From an uncultured Eubacteriales bacterium (GTDB lineage Bacteria; Bacillota; Clostridia; Oscillospirales; CAG-272), in NCBI GenBank assembly GCA_905201895.1, contig CAJKPX010000076.1, forward strand, positions 1-10,156: a stretch of DNA of 10,156 bases, in the 5' to 3' direction. The position numbers and the translations under genes are program-made. Of the stretch, positions 1 to 5,778 are shown piece after piece. Under the pieces are notes generated by a model. The model was given only the letters and a program-made list of their open reading frames with translations, made no database searches and was not told where the DNA came from. Position 1 is the first letter of the stretch, and every line of letters begins with the position of its first letter.

Positions 1-58
1 CCCCTGCCCCCTGCACCCCCACCCCTCTTTTCAAAAACTTTTTCAAAAAAAGGAAGAA
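1..58 (+). repeat. Fragment of dispersed C-rich repeat
   Basis: A C-rich run (CCCCCTGCACCCCCACCCC at about 9-27) is followed by TTTTCAAAAACTTTTTC and an A-rich AAGG tail. The same order of blocks follows the hairpin at 9597-9644 (CCCCCTGTACCCCCACCC, then CTCAAAACCTTCCAAAG). Related blocks occur on the minus strand at 846-967 and 10053-10110. The copy is cut by the window edge, so any hairpin on its left side cannot be seen. It appears to be an intergenic repeat and not coding. Confidence 0.6.
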
Positions 59-103
59 AAAGGGCTTTCCGCTTGCGTTCTCATGCTCGAAGGATAGCAG
101 GAC

Positions 104-132
104 TTGACAATTCCGCCATTCTATGCTATAAT
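104..132 (+). promoter_or_regulatory. Consensus SigA promoter of the lipoprotein gene
   Basis: TTGACA (104-109) and TATAAT (127-132) are separated by exactly 17 bases, a perfect match to the sigma-70/SigA consensus. The TG at 124-125 adds an extended -10. Transcription should start near 139, giving a leader of about 40 bases before the ATG at 180. The promoter is predicted to be strong unless a repressor acts on it. Confidence 0.9.
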
Positions 133-179
133 GAATGTGGGGAAATCCCAAAAACATGCAAAAACAGGAGGATAAAACA

Positions 180-770
180 ATGAAGCTACGCAAGGCTACC
201 GCGCTTGTGCTCTGTGTTGCAATGCTCGCGGCTCTGCTCGTTGGATGTGCGCGACGCCCGAAATATGAGCTTGGGCACGATGCGCTCAACGTCATGTGGA
301 ATGACTATGTGGTCGAACAAAAGAACCCGCTTGGCGGCGTGCTTCCATTCTATTTGGGAGAACGCTCATTGCATATGACTACAACAGGAGACTTGAATAC
401 GCGCCCGCTTATCATGCAGGAGGAAGGCTATACCAATTCTGAGGATATTGCCGATTTGATCGACGTGCTTGCGCGTGTGACCCGTGAGCTGAAAAATCCG
501 CTCGACGCGCAGGATGAGGCGGTGCAGGGAATCTCCGAATACGATTGCTTGGGAGTTCTGTTCCCAACGGGTAGTAAATACACTCATTTGCTTGAGGATA
601 AGGAAAGGCATTCGACATTTGGACCGGGAACGGTTAAGATCTGGTTGTTTGAGAACCGTGTGCTCAGGATCTCCATGGAGGGCGCAGAAAAATCCGCTAT
701 CTTCCAACTGTCCGAGCGGGCATATCAGGACACGCTCGAGGTTATGCAAAGAATCGTCACCGAAGCCTGA
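180..770 (+). CDS. Small secreted lipoprotein of unknown function
   Basis: Predicted 196-residue lipoprotein. The start at 180 is chosen because AGGAGG lies directly upstream (168-173), and because it places a basic N-terminus (MKLRK) before a hydrophobic stretch (about residues 7-21) and a lipobox L-V-G-C with the acylated cysteine at residue 23. An in-frame ATG at 135 has no ribosome binding site and would spoil the signal peptide. The mature part is soluble, of mixed charge, with no further membrane segment, and I recognise no domain. It is expected to be anchored on the outer face of the cytoplasmic membrane. The gene is a single transcription unit: it has its own consensus promoter at 104-132 and a terminator at 784-819. 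The lipoprotein assignment is firm, the function unknown. Confidence 0.85.
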   Translation: MKLRKATALVLCVAMLAALLVGCARRPKYELGHDALNVMWNDYVVEQKNPLGGVLPFYLGERSLHMTTTGDLNTRPLIMQEEGYTNSEDIADLIDVLARVTRELKNPLDAQDEAVQGISEYDCLGVLFPTGSKYTHLLEDKERHSTFGPGTVKIWLFENRVLRISMEGAEKSAIFQLSERAYQDTLEVMQRIVTEA

Positions 771-783
771 TTACACAAAAGAA

Positions 784-819
784 CGTGGCAGTCTCGCATT
801 TGAGACTGCCGCGTTTTTT
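784..819 (+). terminator. Intrinsic terminator after the lipoprotein gene
   Basis: A 12-bp stem, 784-795 with 802-813 and one T-G wobble, encloses a 6-base loop (GCATTT) and is followed by TTTTTT (814-819). It starts 13 bases after the stop codon. The minus strand also has a T-rich stretch after the stem, so it may act weakly in both directions, protecting against read-through from the leftward asd gene. Confidence 0.92.
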
Positions 820-845
820 GTATTTTCCCTCATAAACAGACAGAT

Positions 846-967
846 ATTCACTTGTTGATTGCATCAAAACTCCCCCCCCTTTTTCCTTCTTTGAAAGGTT
901 TTTGAAAGAGGGAGGGAGCGCGAGGGAGGGAGAGAACTTTTTGCAAAAAGTTCTCTCCCTCCCTCGC
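846..967 (-). repeat. Dispersed repeat copy with a 48-bp perfect palindrome
   Basis: Positions 920-943 and 944-967 are exact reverse complements, giving a 48-bp palindrome with no unpaired loop. The centre is CTTTTTGCAAAAAG and the outer part is purine-rich on one arm and pyrimidine-rich on the other. Read on the minus strand it is followed by a C-rich segment and TTTCAAAAACCTTTCAAAG, the same block order as at 9597-9680. It begins 12 bases beyond the asd stop codon. It may end asd transcripts by forming an RNA hairpin, although no T-run follows. Confidence 0.8.
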
Positions 968-979
968 ATAAACCTCTAT

Positions 980-2056
980 TCAGTTAAAATAGCCTTCTTT
1001 GTAGAGGAGCTCAGCGATCAGGACCGCACCGCCTGCCGCGCCGCGGAGGGTGTTGTGCGAGAGACCAACGAACTTATAGTCAAAGAGGGTATCCTCGCGC
1101 AGTCTGCCAACCGTCACGCCCATACCGCCGTAGATATCGCGGTCGAGCTTTGCCTGCGGGCGGTTGTCCTCCTCAAAGTAGGTGATAAACTGCTCGGGAG
1201 CGTGGGGCAGACCCAGCGCCTGGGGCTTACCCGAAAAATTCTTCCAAGCGTCAAGGATCTCTTCCTTGGTGGGCTTGTTTTCAAAGCGCACGAACACAGC
1301 CGCGGTGTGACCGTCGGTCACGGGAACGCGGATGCACTGGGTGGTGATCAGGGGAGCGTCAGCCTTCACGATCTCGCCGTTTTCCACCTTACCCCAAACG
1401 CGCAGGGGCTCCTGCTCGCTCTTTTCCTCCTCGCCGCCGATGTAGGGGATCACGTTGTCGATCATCTCAGGCCACTCGCGGAAGGTTTTGCCGGCACCCG
1501 AGATCGCCTGATAGGTTGTTGCAACAACCTCCGTGATGCCGTACTTGCGCAGAGGCGTGAGCGCGGGAACGTAGGATTGGATCGAGCAGTTGGGTTTCAC
1601 GGCAATGAATCCGCGCTTGGTGCCGAGTCTCTTTCTCTGTGCCTCGATCACGGCGAGGTGCTCGTCGTTGATCTCCGGGATCACCATAGGAACGTCGGGA
1701 GTCCAGCGGTGTGCCGAGTTGTTCGACACCACGGGGATCTCTGCCTTGGCATATGCCTCCTCCAGCGCACGGATTTCATCCTTCTTCATGTCAACCGCGC
1801 AGAACACAAAGGAGCATTGCTTGCCAACCTCCTCGATCTGTGCCGCGTCGAGAACAACCATGCTCTTGTATTTCTCGGGCATGGGGGTGGTCATCTTCCA
1901 GCGAGCGCCAACAGCCTCCTCGTAGGTCTTGCCTGCCGAGCGTGCGGATGCCGCCAAAACCGAAACCTCAAAATAGGGATGATCCTCCAGGAGCGTCAGA
2001 AAACGCTGACCGACCATACCGGTCGCACCGATCACACCAACCTTCATTTTACTCAT
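980..2056 (-). CDS. asd: Aspartate-semialdehyde dehydrogenase, archaeal/fungal-type subfamily
   Basis: This 358-residue enzyme reduces L-aspartyl-4-phosphate to L-aspartate-4-semialdehyde with NADPH, the branch point to lysine/diaminopimelate, threonine and methionine in the cytosol. The Rossmann nucleotide-binding motif GATGMVGQ is at residues 10-17. The catalytic cysteine lies in KPNCSIQ (Cys157), and the probable catalytic histidine is His250 in RVPVTDGH. Full length for the family, and the NCS/TDGH signature fits the archaeal/fungal-type branch better than the short E. coli type. The start at 2056 follows AAAGGACC on the minus strand; starting at the next Met (residue 4) would also keep the fold. 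It has its own promoter at 2118-2146, diverges from the RNA methyltransferase gene, and no lysine genes adjoin it. No lysine riboswitch is visible in the roughly 55-base leader. Confidence 0.96.
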   Translation of the reverse strand: MSKMKVGVIGATGMVGQRFLTLLEDHPYFEVSVLAASARSAGKTYEEAVGARWKMTTPMPEKYKSMVVLDAAQIEEVGKQCSFVFCAVDMKKDEIRALEEAYAKAEIPVVSNNSAHRWTPDVPMVIPEINDEHLAVIEAQRKRLGTKRGFIAVKPNCSIQSYVPALTPLRKYGITEVVATTYQAISGAGKTFREWPEMIDNVIPYIGGEEEKSEQEPLRVWGKVENGEIVKADAPLITTQCIRVPVTDGHTAAVFVRFENKPTKEEILDAWKNFSGKPQALGLPHAPEQFITYFEEDNRPQAKLDRDIYGGMGVTVGRLREDTLFDYKFVGLSHNTLRGAAGGAVLIAELLYKEGYFN

Positions 2057-2117
2057 AGCTTTGGTCCTTTCTGTATCAAAATCGGATTTCTGTATGATTT
2101 TGCATTTTTATTCATCA

Positions 2118-2146
2118 ATTATAGCATATTTTTTTTGACTTTGCAA
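2118..2146 (-). promoter_or_regulatory. Promoter of asd
   Basis: On the minus strand TTGCAA (2146-2141) and TATAAT (2123-2118) are 17 bases apart, with TG one base upstream of the -10 (extended -10). The start site should be near 2111, leaving a leader of about 55 bases. Confidence 0.8.
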
Positions 2147-2153
2147 GAGCTTC

Positions 2154-2182
2154 TTGACTTTTTTTTGAGGAAATAGTATAAT
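2154..2182 (+). promoter_or_regulatory. Promoter of the RNA methyltransferase-GNAT operon
   Basis: TTGACT (2154-2159) and TATAAT (2177-2182) are spaced by 17 bases. The -35 box lies only 8 bases from the -35 box of the divergent asd promoter, so the two polymerases would compete or share control. A near-perfect palindrome (2207-2222, ATGCC/GGCAT ends) lies in the leader just before the ribosome binding site. Confidence 0.8.
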
Positions 2183-2236
2183 AAAAGGCAAGGAAATTTA
2201 TGCGATATGCCGAATTTGGCATGGAGGGAGACACAA

Positions 2237-3400
2237 ATGAAGCTGAATCTGGTTGCAACCTGCCTGTTTGGGCTGGAAAAGCTGCTTGGCGAGGAGCTCG
2301 ACGCGCTCGGATTGGAACGCACGGAAACGATGGACGGACGCGTGTTTTTCAGAGGCGAGCCCGCCGACGTTGCGCGTGCAAATCTGCACCTGCGCTGTGC
2401 CGAGCACGTTTTCATTCTGCTCGGGCGCTTTTCCGCCACCACCTTTGCCGAGCTGTTCGACGGCGTGAGAGCGCTTCCGTGGGAGGATTGGATCGGCAAG
2501 CTCGATGCCTTTCCTGTCAAGGGGCACGCTATCAAAAGCAAGCTTTTCTCGGTTCCCGATTGTCAGAGCATCGTGAAAAAAGCCATCGTGGAGCGGCTTT
2601 CCGCACATTACGGTGTGAAATGGTTTGCCGAGACCGAAGCGAAATATCAGATCGAGTTCTTCCTGTTCAAGGACGTTGTTTCTCTCATGATCGACACCTC
2701 GGGCATCCCGCTCCACAAGCGCGGATACCGCCCTGCCGCAGGTCCGGCACCGCTGCGAGAGACGCTTGCCGCCGCCCTGGCTCTCACCGCGCGTCCACGC
2801 GAGGACGTTCTCTTTTGGGACCCCATGTGCGGCTCTGGTACGATCGCGATTGAGGCGGCACTGATCCTCGCAAATCGCGCGCCCGGCTTGGGACGCAGCT
2901 TTGCTGCCGAGTCCTTTGGGCAAATCCCCGCGAGTGCCTGGCGTGAGGCGCGTGAGGCGGCAGAGGACGCGATCCGACGCGACGCCTCGTTTGAAGTATA
3001 TGCATCCGACATCGACGAGGAGATTCTCGACGTGGTTTATGAGAACGCCCTGCGCGCGGGTGTGGAGGAGCACATGAATATTTTTGCCGCAGACGTGCGC
3101 AAGATCAAAAAGGAGGATCGCCGCGGCACGGTGGTCTGCAATCCGCCCTACGGAGAGCGCCTGCTCACCCCTGCCGAGGCAGAGCAGCTCTATCGCGACA
3201 TGGGCCGTGCCTTTGCCGATCTCGCCCCGTGGCAGATCTATATCATCACCTCGCACCCCGCGTTTGAGAAATTCTACGGCAGACGCGCCGACAAGGTGCG
3301 CAAGCTCTACAACGGCATGATTCCCTGTAATCTCTATCAGTATTTCAAGCCGCAGGGGGAGAAGCGAAAAGGGGACTTCCCCCAAAAAAGGAGAACGTGA
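2237..3400 (+). CDS. THUMP-domain class I RNA methyltransferase (YpsC/RlmL-N type)
   Basis: This 387-residue protein resembles the bacterial family that includes B. subtilis YpsC and the N-terminal half of E. coli RlmL, which methylates the N2 of a guanosine in 23S rRNA with S-adenosylmethionine. The N-terminal part (about 1-155) fits a ferredoxin-like plus THUMP RNA-binding module. The Rossmann methyltransferase follows: RGYR at 162-165, SAM motif I DPMCGSGT at 195-202, acidic ASDID at 256-260, and the N2-methyltransferase NPPY at 302-305. The start at 2237 follows GGAGGGAG (2223-2230) with 6-base spacing; upstream in-frame ATGs at 2207 and below lack a good site. The end of the protein is an unusual basic tail (KPQGEKRKGDFPQKRRT) after the expected QYF ending. 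Target assignment to a specific rRNA position is inference. Confidence 0.93.
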   Translation: MKLNLVATCLFGLEKLLGEELDALGLERTETMDGRVFFRGEPADVARANLHLRCAEHVFILLGRFSATTFAELFDGVRALPWEDWIGKLDAFPVKGHAIKSKLFSVPDCQSIVKKAIVERLSAHYGVKWFAETEAKYQIEFFLFKDVVSLMIDTSGIPLHKRGYRPAAGPAPLRETLAAALALTARPREDVLFWDPMCGSGTIAIEAALILANRAPGLGRSFAAESFGQIPASAWREAREAAEDAIRRDASFEVYASDIDEEILDVVYENALRAGVEEHMNIFAADVRKIKKEDRRGTVVCNPPYGERLLTPAEAEQLYRDMGRAFADLAPWQIYIITSHPAFEKFYGRRADKVRKLYNGMIPCNLYQYFKPQGEKRKGDFPQKRRT

Positions 3401-3407
3401 GGTCCAA

Positions 3408-3947
3408 ATGGTTACGATCAAAACCGAAAGGCTTATCCTTCGCAATCTTGCCGAAGAAGATGCGGATGTGATTTTTGAGTACCGCAATCACGAAATTTGC
3501 GCCAAATATCAGCGCGGTCAGGTAAAAGAGTACGGGGCGATCTGCGAGCTGATCGAGCAGCATAAAAACGATGCGATCACCGTGGACGAAGCGTTTATGA
3601 TCGCGGTTGTGCTGAAGCAAACCAACGAAATGATCGGCGAAATTGTGGTCATGCCCGAGGACGGTACCATTTCCATCGGCTTCACCTTTCATCCCCGGTA
3701 TCACCGTCGGGGCTATGCGTTTGAAGCTTTGACGGCGCTCATTGATCTGCTTCATGCAAGCTATCCGTCATGGGATTTCATCAGCTTCACAGACCCGGAG
3801 AACGTGGCAAGCATGGGACTGCTGACCAAATTAGGCTATCAGAATATGGGCTATCTGCCATCAATGGACTCGCAGGTGTTTGGCAAATGGTTGACACCTG
3901 CAACCGAGACGGAGATCGCTCGGGCGATAGAGCGCGGGAAGGTGTGA
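3408..3947 (+). CDS. GNAT family N-acetyltransferase (RimJ/RimL-like)
   Basis: A 179-residue acetyl-CoA-dependent acetyltransferase of the RimJ/RimL-like (Acetyltransf_3) group. The N-terminus has the TERLILR strand (residues 6-12) typical of this group. Motif A, which binds the pyrophosphate of acetyl-CoA, is HPRYHRRGYAFEAL at 95-108 with the R-x-x-G-x-A core. Motif B is DPENVASMGLLTKLGY at 129-144. The substrate cannot be told: candidates are a protein N-terminus, an antibiotic or a small amine. The start lies 7 bases after the methyltransferase stop, with GAGG at 3399-3402 and a more distant AAGGAG at 3388-3393, so the two are likely co-transcribed and translationally coupled. The gene looks less GC-rich than its neighbours, which could indicate separate acquisition. 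Confidence 0.9.
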   Translation: MVTIKTERLILRNLAEEDADVIFEYRNHEICAKYQRGQVKEYGAICELIEQHKNDAITVDEAFMIAVVLKQTNEMIGEIVVMPEDGTISIGFTFHPRYHRRGYAFEALTALIDLLHASYPSWDFISFTDPENVASMGLLTKLGYQNMGYLPSMDSQVFGKWLTPATETEIARAIERGKV

Positions 3948-4193
3948 GTGAGCCCTACACCTATGAAAAACTAACGAATATGTACCGCTATCTCAATGAT
4001 AAGGGCGAGCTATATTTCATCGAGGTGCGCGAGGCGGGCGAATGGAAGCCGATCGGTGACGTCACCTTTTGGCAAGAGGATATGCCGATCGTGATCGGGG
4101 ACGCGCGATACCGTGGGCGCGGCATGCTATGCTTTGGCTGCCGTTGGACTTGCTTCGCTGATCAAAAGACGGATACAGCCCGTGAGAAAATAA
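3944..4193 (+). pseudogene. Truncated second GNAT acetyltransferase fused out of frame to another gene's tail
   Basis: A GTG at 3944 overlaps the stop of the preceding GNAT and opens a frame (VSEPYTYEKLTNMYRYL...) that reads as a genuine GNAT N-terminal half, with IEVREAGEWKPIGDVTF and ending in the acetyl-CoA motif start GDARYRGRG (about residues 51-59). From about 4122 that frame turns to unlikely cysteine-rich sequence and runs into the hairpin at 4197-4240. In the shifted frame (frame of 4122) the sequence reads CYALAAVGLASLIKRRIQPVRK and stops at 4191-4193. This looks like a C-terminal membrane anchor with basic end. The simplest reading is a deletion joining the 5' part of a GNAT gene to the 3' end of a different gene. 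A sequencing or assembly error is the alternative. Not expected to give an active acetyltransferase. Confidence 0.6.
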
Positions 4194-4196
4194 ACG

Positions 4197-4240
4197 ACAA
4201 GGGGTGTCTCAATGCGGATTGCATTTGAGACACCCCTTGT
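4197..4240. terminator. Hairpin terminator between convergent units
   Basis: ACAAGGGGTGTCTCAATGC (4197-4215) pairs with 4221-4240 with a single bulged T, closing a 5-base loop GGATT. The stem is long and GC-rich. The tail is only moderately T-rich on either side (GTTTGACGCTTATTTG on plus, GTCGTTTATTTTC on minus). It begins 4 bases after the stop at 4193 and ends 8 bases before the end of the leftward peptidase gene, so it is placed to serve both directions. Confidence 0.8.
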
Positions 4241-4247
4241 TTGACGC

Positions 4248-4691
4248 TTATTTGAAAATCTTATGCTTGATCCGTGACGCGAGCATGCGCAGCTTGTGAA
4301 AGGGTAGGCGGATCGGGTAGATCGCCTGCCAGAAGGCTGCGTAGCGACGGTAGCCCTTGTGGTCGGCGGTGTAGTGCTTTTTGCCGCGCCAAAACTCCAC
4401 CATCACGCCAACGATCCATTCGTCGGGAATCTTCTCGAGCCGATAGGTGTTGTCGCCGCGAATGATATAGTAGCCGTCGCGCACGTCGATCACGCGGTGC
4501 AAAACGAATTTGCCGTCGGGCAAGCGGTAGAGCGGCAGATCGTATTTTTGGAGCCGTTTGTCGCCGAGGGGCTTGATGAGCACGCGGTCGCGTCGGTTGC
4601 GCAGCATCGGCTTCATGCTCACGCCAACCGTGGTGCTGATATAGTAGCCCTCCTCGCGCAGCTGACTCTCAATATTGCCGGAGTCGATCAT
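4248..4691 (-). CDS. S24/S26-family serine peptidase, Ser/His type
   Basis: This 147-residue protein belongs to the LexA/signal-peptidase superfamily. The nucleophile motif is GVSMKPML (residues 23-30, Ser25). The second motif, LPDGKFVLHRVIDV (57-70) followed by YYIIRGDN (74-81), matches archaeal/ER-type and SipW-like signal peptidases, in which a histidine (His65 here) replaces the lysine base. No N-terminal transmembrane anchor is visible, unlike normal signal peptidases; the C-terminus is basic and partly amphipathic (about 115-147). The start codon overlaps the pqqD-like stop by ATGA, so translation is coupled. It is the last gene of the kinase-PqqD-peptidase operon. In that setting it could cleave a leader from a modified peptide, but no peptide substrate is visible here. 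Family confident, substrate unknown. Confidence 0.85.
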   Translation of the reverse strand: MIDSGNIESQLREEGYYISTTVGVSMKPMLRNRRDRVLIKPLGDKRLQKYDLPLYRLPDGKFVLHRVIDVRDGYYIIRGDNTYRLEKIPDEWIVGVMVEFWRGKKHYTADHKGYRRYAAFWQAIYPIRLPFHKLRMLASRIKHKIFK

Positions 4692-4954
4692 ACCAAAACG
4701 CCGCTCTCTGCAAGCTGCTCCACGATCGCGTGCACGTCGCGTGCGGCGATCTCGCGCTCCACCTCGTATTCGGAAAGCAGCGCATCCACGAGCTCCTCCT
4801 CGGTGCAGTCGCGCTCTGCCATGCGCTTCCAGAGAAACGCGCCGGTTTCATTGAGACGGATCATGCCGTGAAATGTCATGCTGGTTTTTCCAACGGGAAC
4901 CGCGATATAGGATGCGCCCACCTGTTGGATTGTGAAATCGGGATTGATCTGCAT
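4688..4954 (-). CDS. PqqD-like peptide-recognition protein
   Basis: An 88-residue protein with the PqqD-family pattern: two N-terminal strands with IAVPVG, then MIRLNETGAFLWKRM (residues 31-45), then a helical C-terminal part (CTEEELVDALLSEYEVE...DVHAIVEQLAESGVLV) typical of the winged-helix fold. PqqD-like domains are the RiPP recognition element that binds leader peptides and presents them to modifying enzymes. AAAGGAG stands upstream of the ATG on the minus strand. The gene lies 24 bases after the kinase-like gene and overlaps the peptidase start by four bases. No precursor peptide open frame is apparent in the operon gaps, so the partner is either encoded elsewhere or the protein has another role. 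Confidence 0.85.
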   Translation of the reverse strand: MQINPDFTIQQVGASYIAVPVGKTSMTFHGMIRLNETGAFLWKRMAERDCTEEELVDALLSEYEVEREIAARDVHAIVEQLAESGVLV

Positions 4955-4978
4955 AGCGATATATCTCCTTTTTTGTCT

Positions 4979-5677
4979 TTATGCATGGCGCATGGTGTTC
5001 CATGCGAGAAGTGCCGCTTCGTCTGAAATATTGCAGGCAAGCACGTAGTAGGGAACCGCGCGAACGAGACCGTCCATGAGCATGAGTCGGCGGTTGACCG
5101 AGTTGCGCTCTCCGCGCAGGTAGAGCTGATGGAGCACGCGGCTGACCACCTCACTCTCGTCTGCCCGACGGATGCTGTTCTCAATGCCGCGCTCGATAAA
5201 GCAGACCGCCGCAAGCGGTGCCGAGATGTTCTCGCCCCAATTTTCCTTGCCGTTCCAGGGGGTACCGAACACCGTGATTGAGCCGTCGGGCTCGAGTCGG
5301 TAGAGCGGTTTGTCGCCGTTGAGCACGCGCGCATGCGGTACGTTCTTGAGCCAAAGCGCGGTGTGAGTCGATTTTCCAACGCCGCTCCGTGCGGTAAAGG
5401 CGTAGGCATAGCCGTCCACCTCAATCACCGACGAGTGCATCAGAAAGACGTTGTAGTCCGAAATTTGATCGCAGATATGACGATAGGTGCAGATGCTCTC
5501 GCAGTAGCCCTCGGAAAACTCTCCGAGCTGTTGCTCCGCGGCGATTTCTTCGGGAGTCACCGACACCGAAAAATCGGCGTTCTCCCCCTCGCAGATGTAA
5601 TTTTTGCATTGCGCCTGCACAAACGGGTATCGGTTTTCCACGCGGATCCGAATTCCCGCAAGCTGAATGACGAACAT
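4979..5677 (-). CDS. HPr-kinase-like (HprK/SerK-type) P-loop protein
   Basis: A 232-residue protein with the fold signature of HPr kinase/PEP carboxykinase-like ATP-binding proteins. The Walker A loop is ARSGVGKST (residues 96-104). NGDKPLY (120-126) supplies the acidic residue expected after it, and FGTPWNGKEN (137-146) is typical of the HprK-like proteins found beside PqqD genes. The N-terminal HPr-kinase regulatory domain is lacking, so it is not a standard HprK of catabolite repression. In RiPP clusters such as paeninodin-type lasso peptides, homologues phosphorylate a peptide serine; others have no known role. The start at 5677 follows AAAGGAGC; an upstream Met at 5716 overlaps the -10 region and is excluded. 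First gene of the operon with the PqqD-like and peptidase genes. Confidence 0.85.
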   Translation of the reverse strand: MFVIQLAGIRIRVENRYPFVQAQCKNYICEGENADFSVSVTPEEIAAEQQLGEFSEGYCESICTYRHICDQISDYNVFLMHSSVIEVDGYAYAFTARSGVGKSTHTALWLKNVPHARVLNGDKPLYRLEPDGSITVFGTPWNGKENWGENISAPLAAVCFIERGIENSIRRADESEVVSRVLHQLYLRGERNSVNRRLMLMDGLVRAVPYYVLACNISDEAALLAWNTMRHA

Positions 5678-5704
5678 AGGCTGCTCCTTTCGAGTCTTTC
5701 TTCT

Positions 5705-5733
5705 ATTGTAACACAAACGCCGACCGTTTGCAA
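5705..5733 (-). promoter_or_regulatory. Promoter of the kinase-PqqD-peptidase operon
   Basis: On the minus strand TTGCAA (5733-5728) and TACAAT (5710-5705) are 17 bases apart. The 14-base stretch TTTGTGTTACAATA around the -10 is identical to that in the deoR promoter at 6604-6617. The leader is about 20 bases. Confidence 0.8.
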
Positions 5734-5778
5734 GTGTTTTCGCGTTTTTTATTGAAATCCGGACAGGCTTGTCCAGGC

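Noticed and set aside
2057..2117. Lysine riboswitch in the asd leader
   Set aside because: The leader is only about 55 bases and lacks the long multi-helix structure the lysine riboswitch requires.
902..2176. 424-residue plus-strand open frame opposite asd
   Set aside because: It is the complement of a well-conserved dehydrogenase gene, starts inside a repeat palindrome and ends in the opposite promoter region. No family pattern is visible; GC-rich codon bias keeps the antisense frame open.
2198..3487. 429-residue minus-strand open frame opposite the RNA methyltransferase
   Set aside because: Antisense to a gene with clear SAM and NPPY motifs; its own translation shows no recognisable domain and no ribosome binding site was seen.
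4248..5733. Lasso peptide biosynthetic cluster
   Set aside because: Kinase, PqqD-like and peptidase genes fit in part, but the asparagine-synthetase-like cyclase, the transglutaminase-like leader peptidase and any precursor are missing, so a lasso call is not supported.
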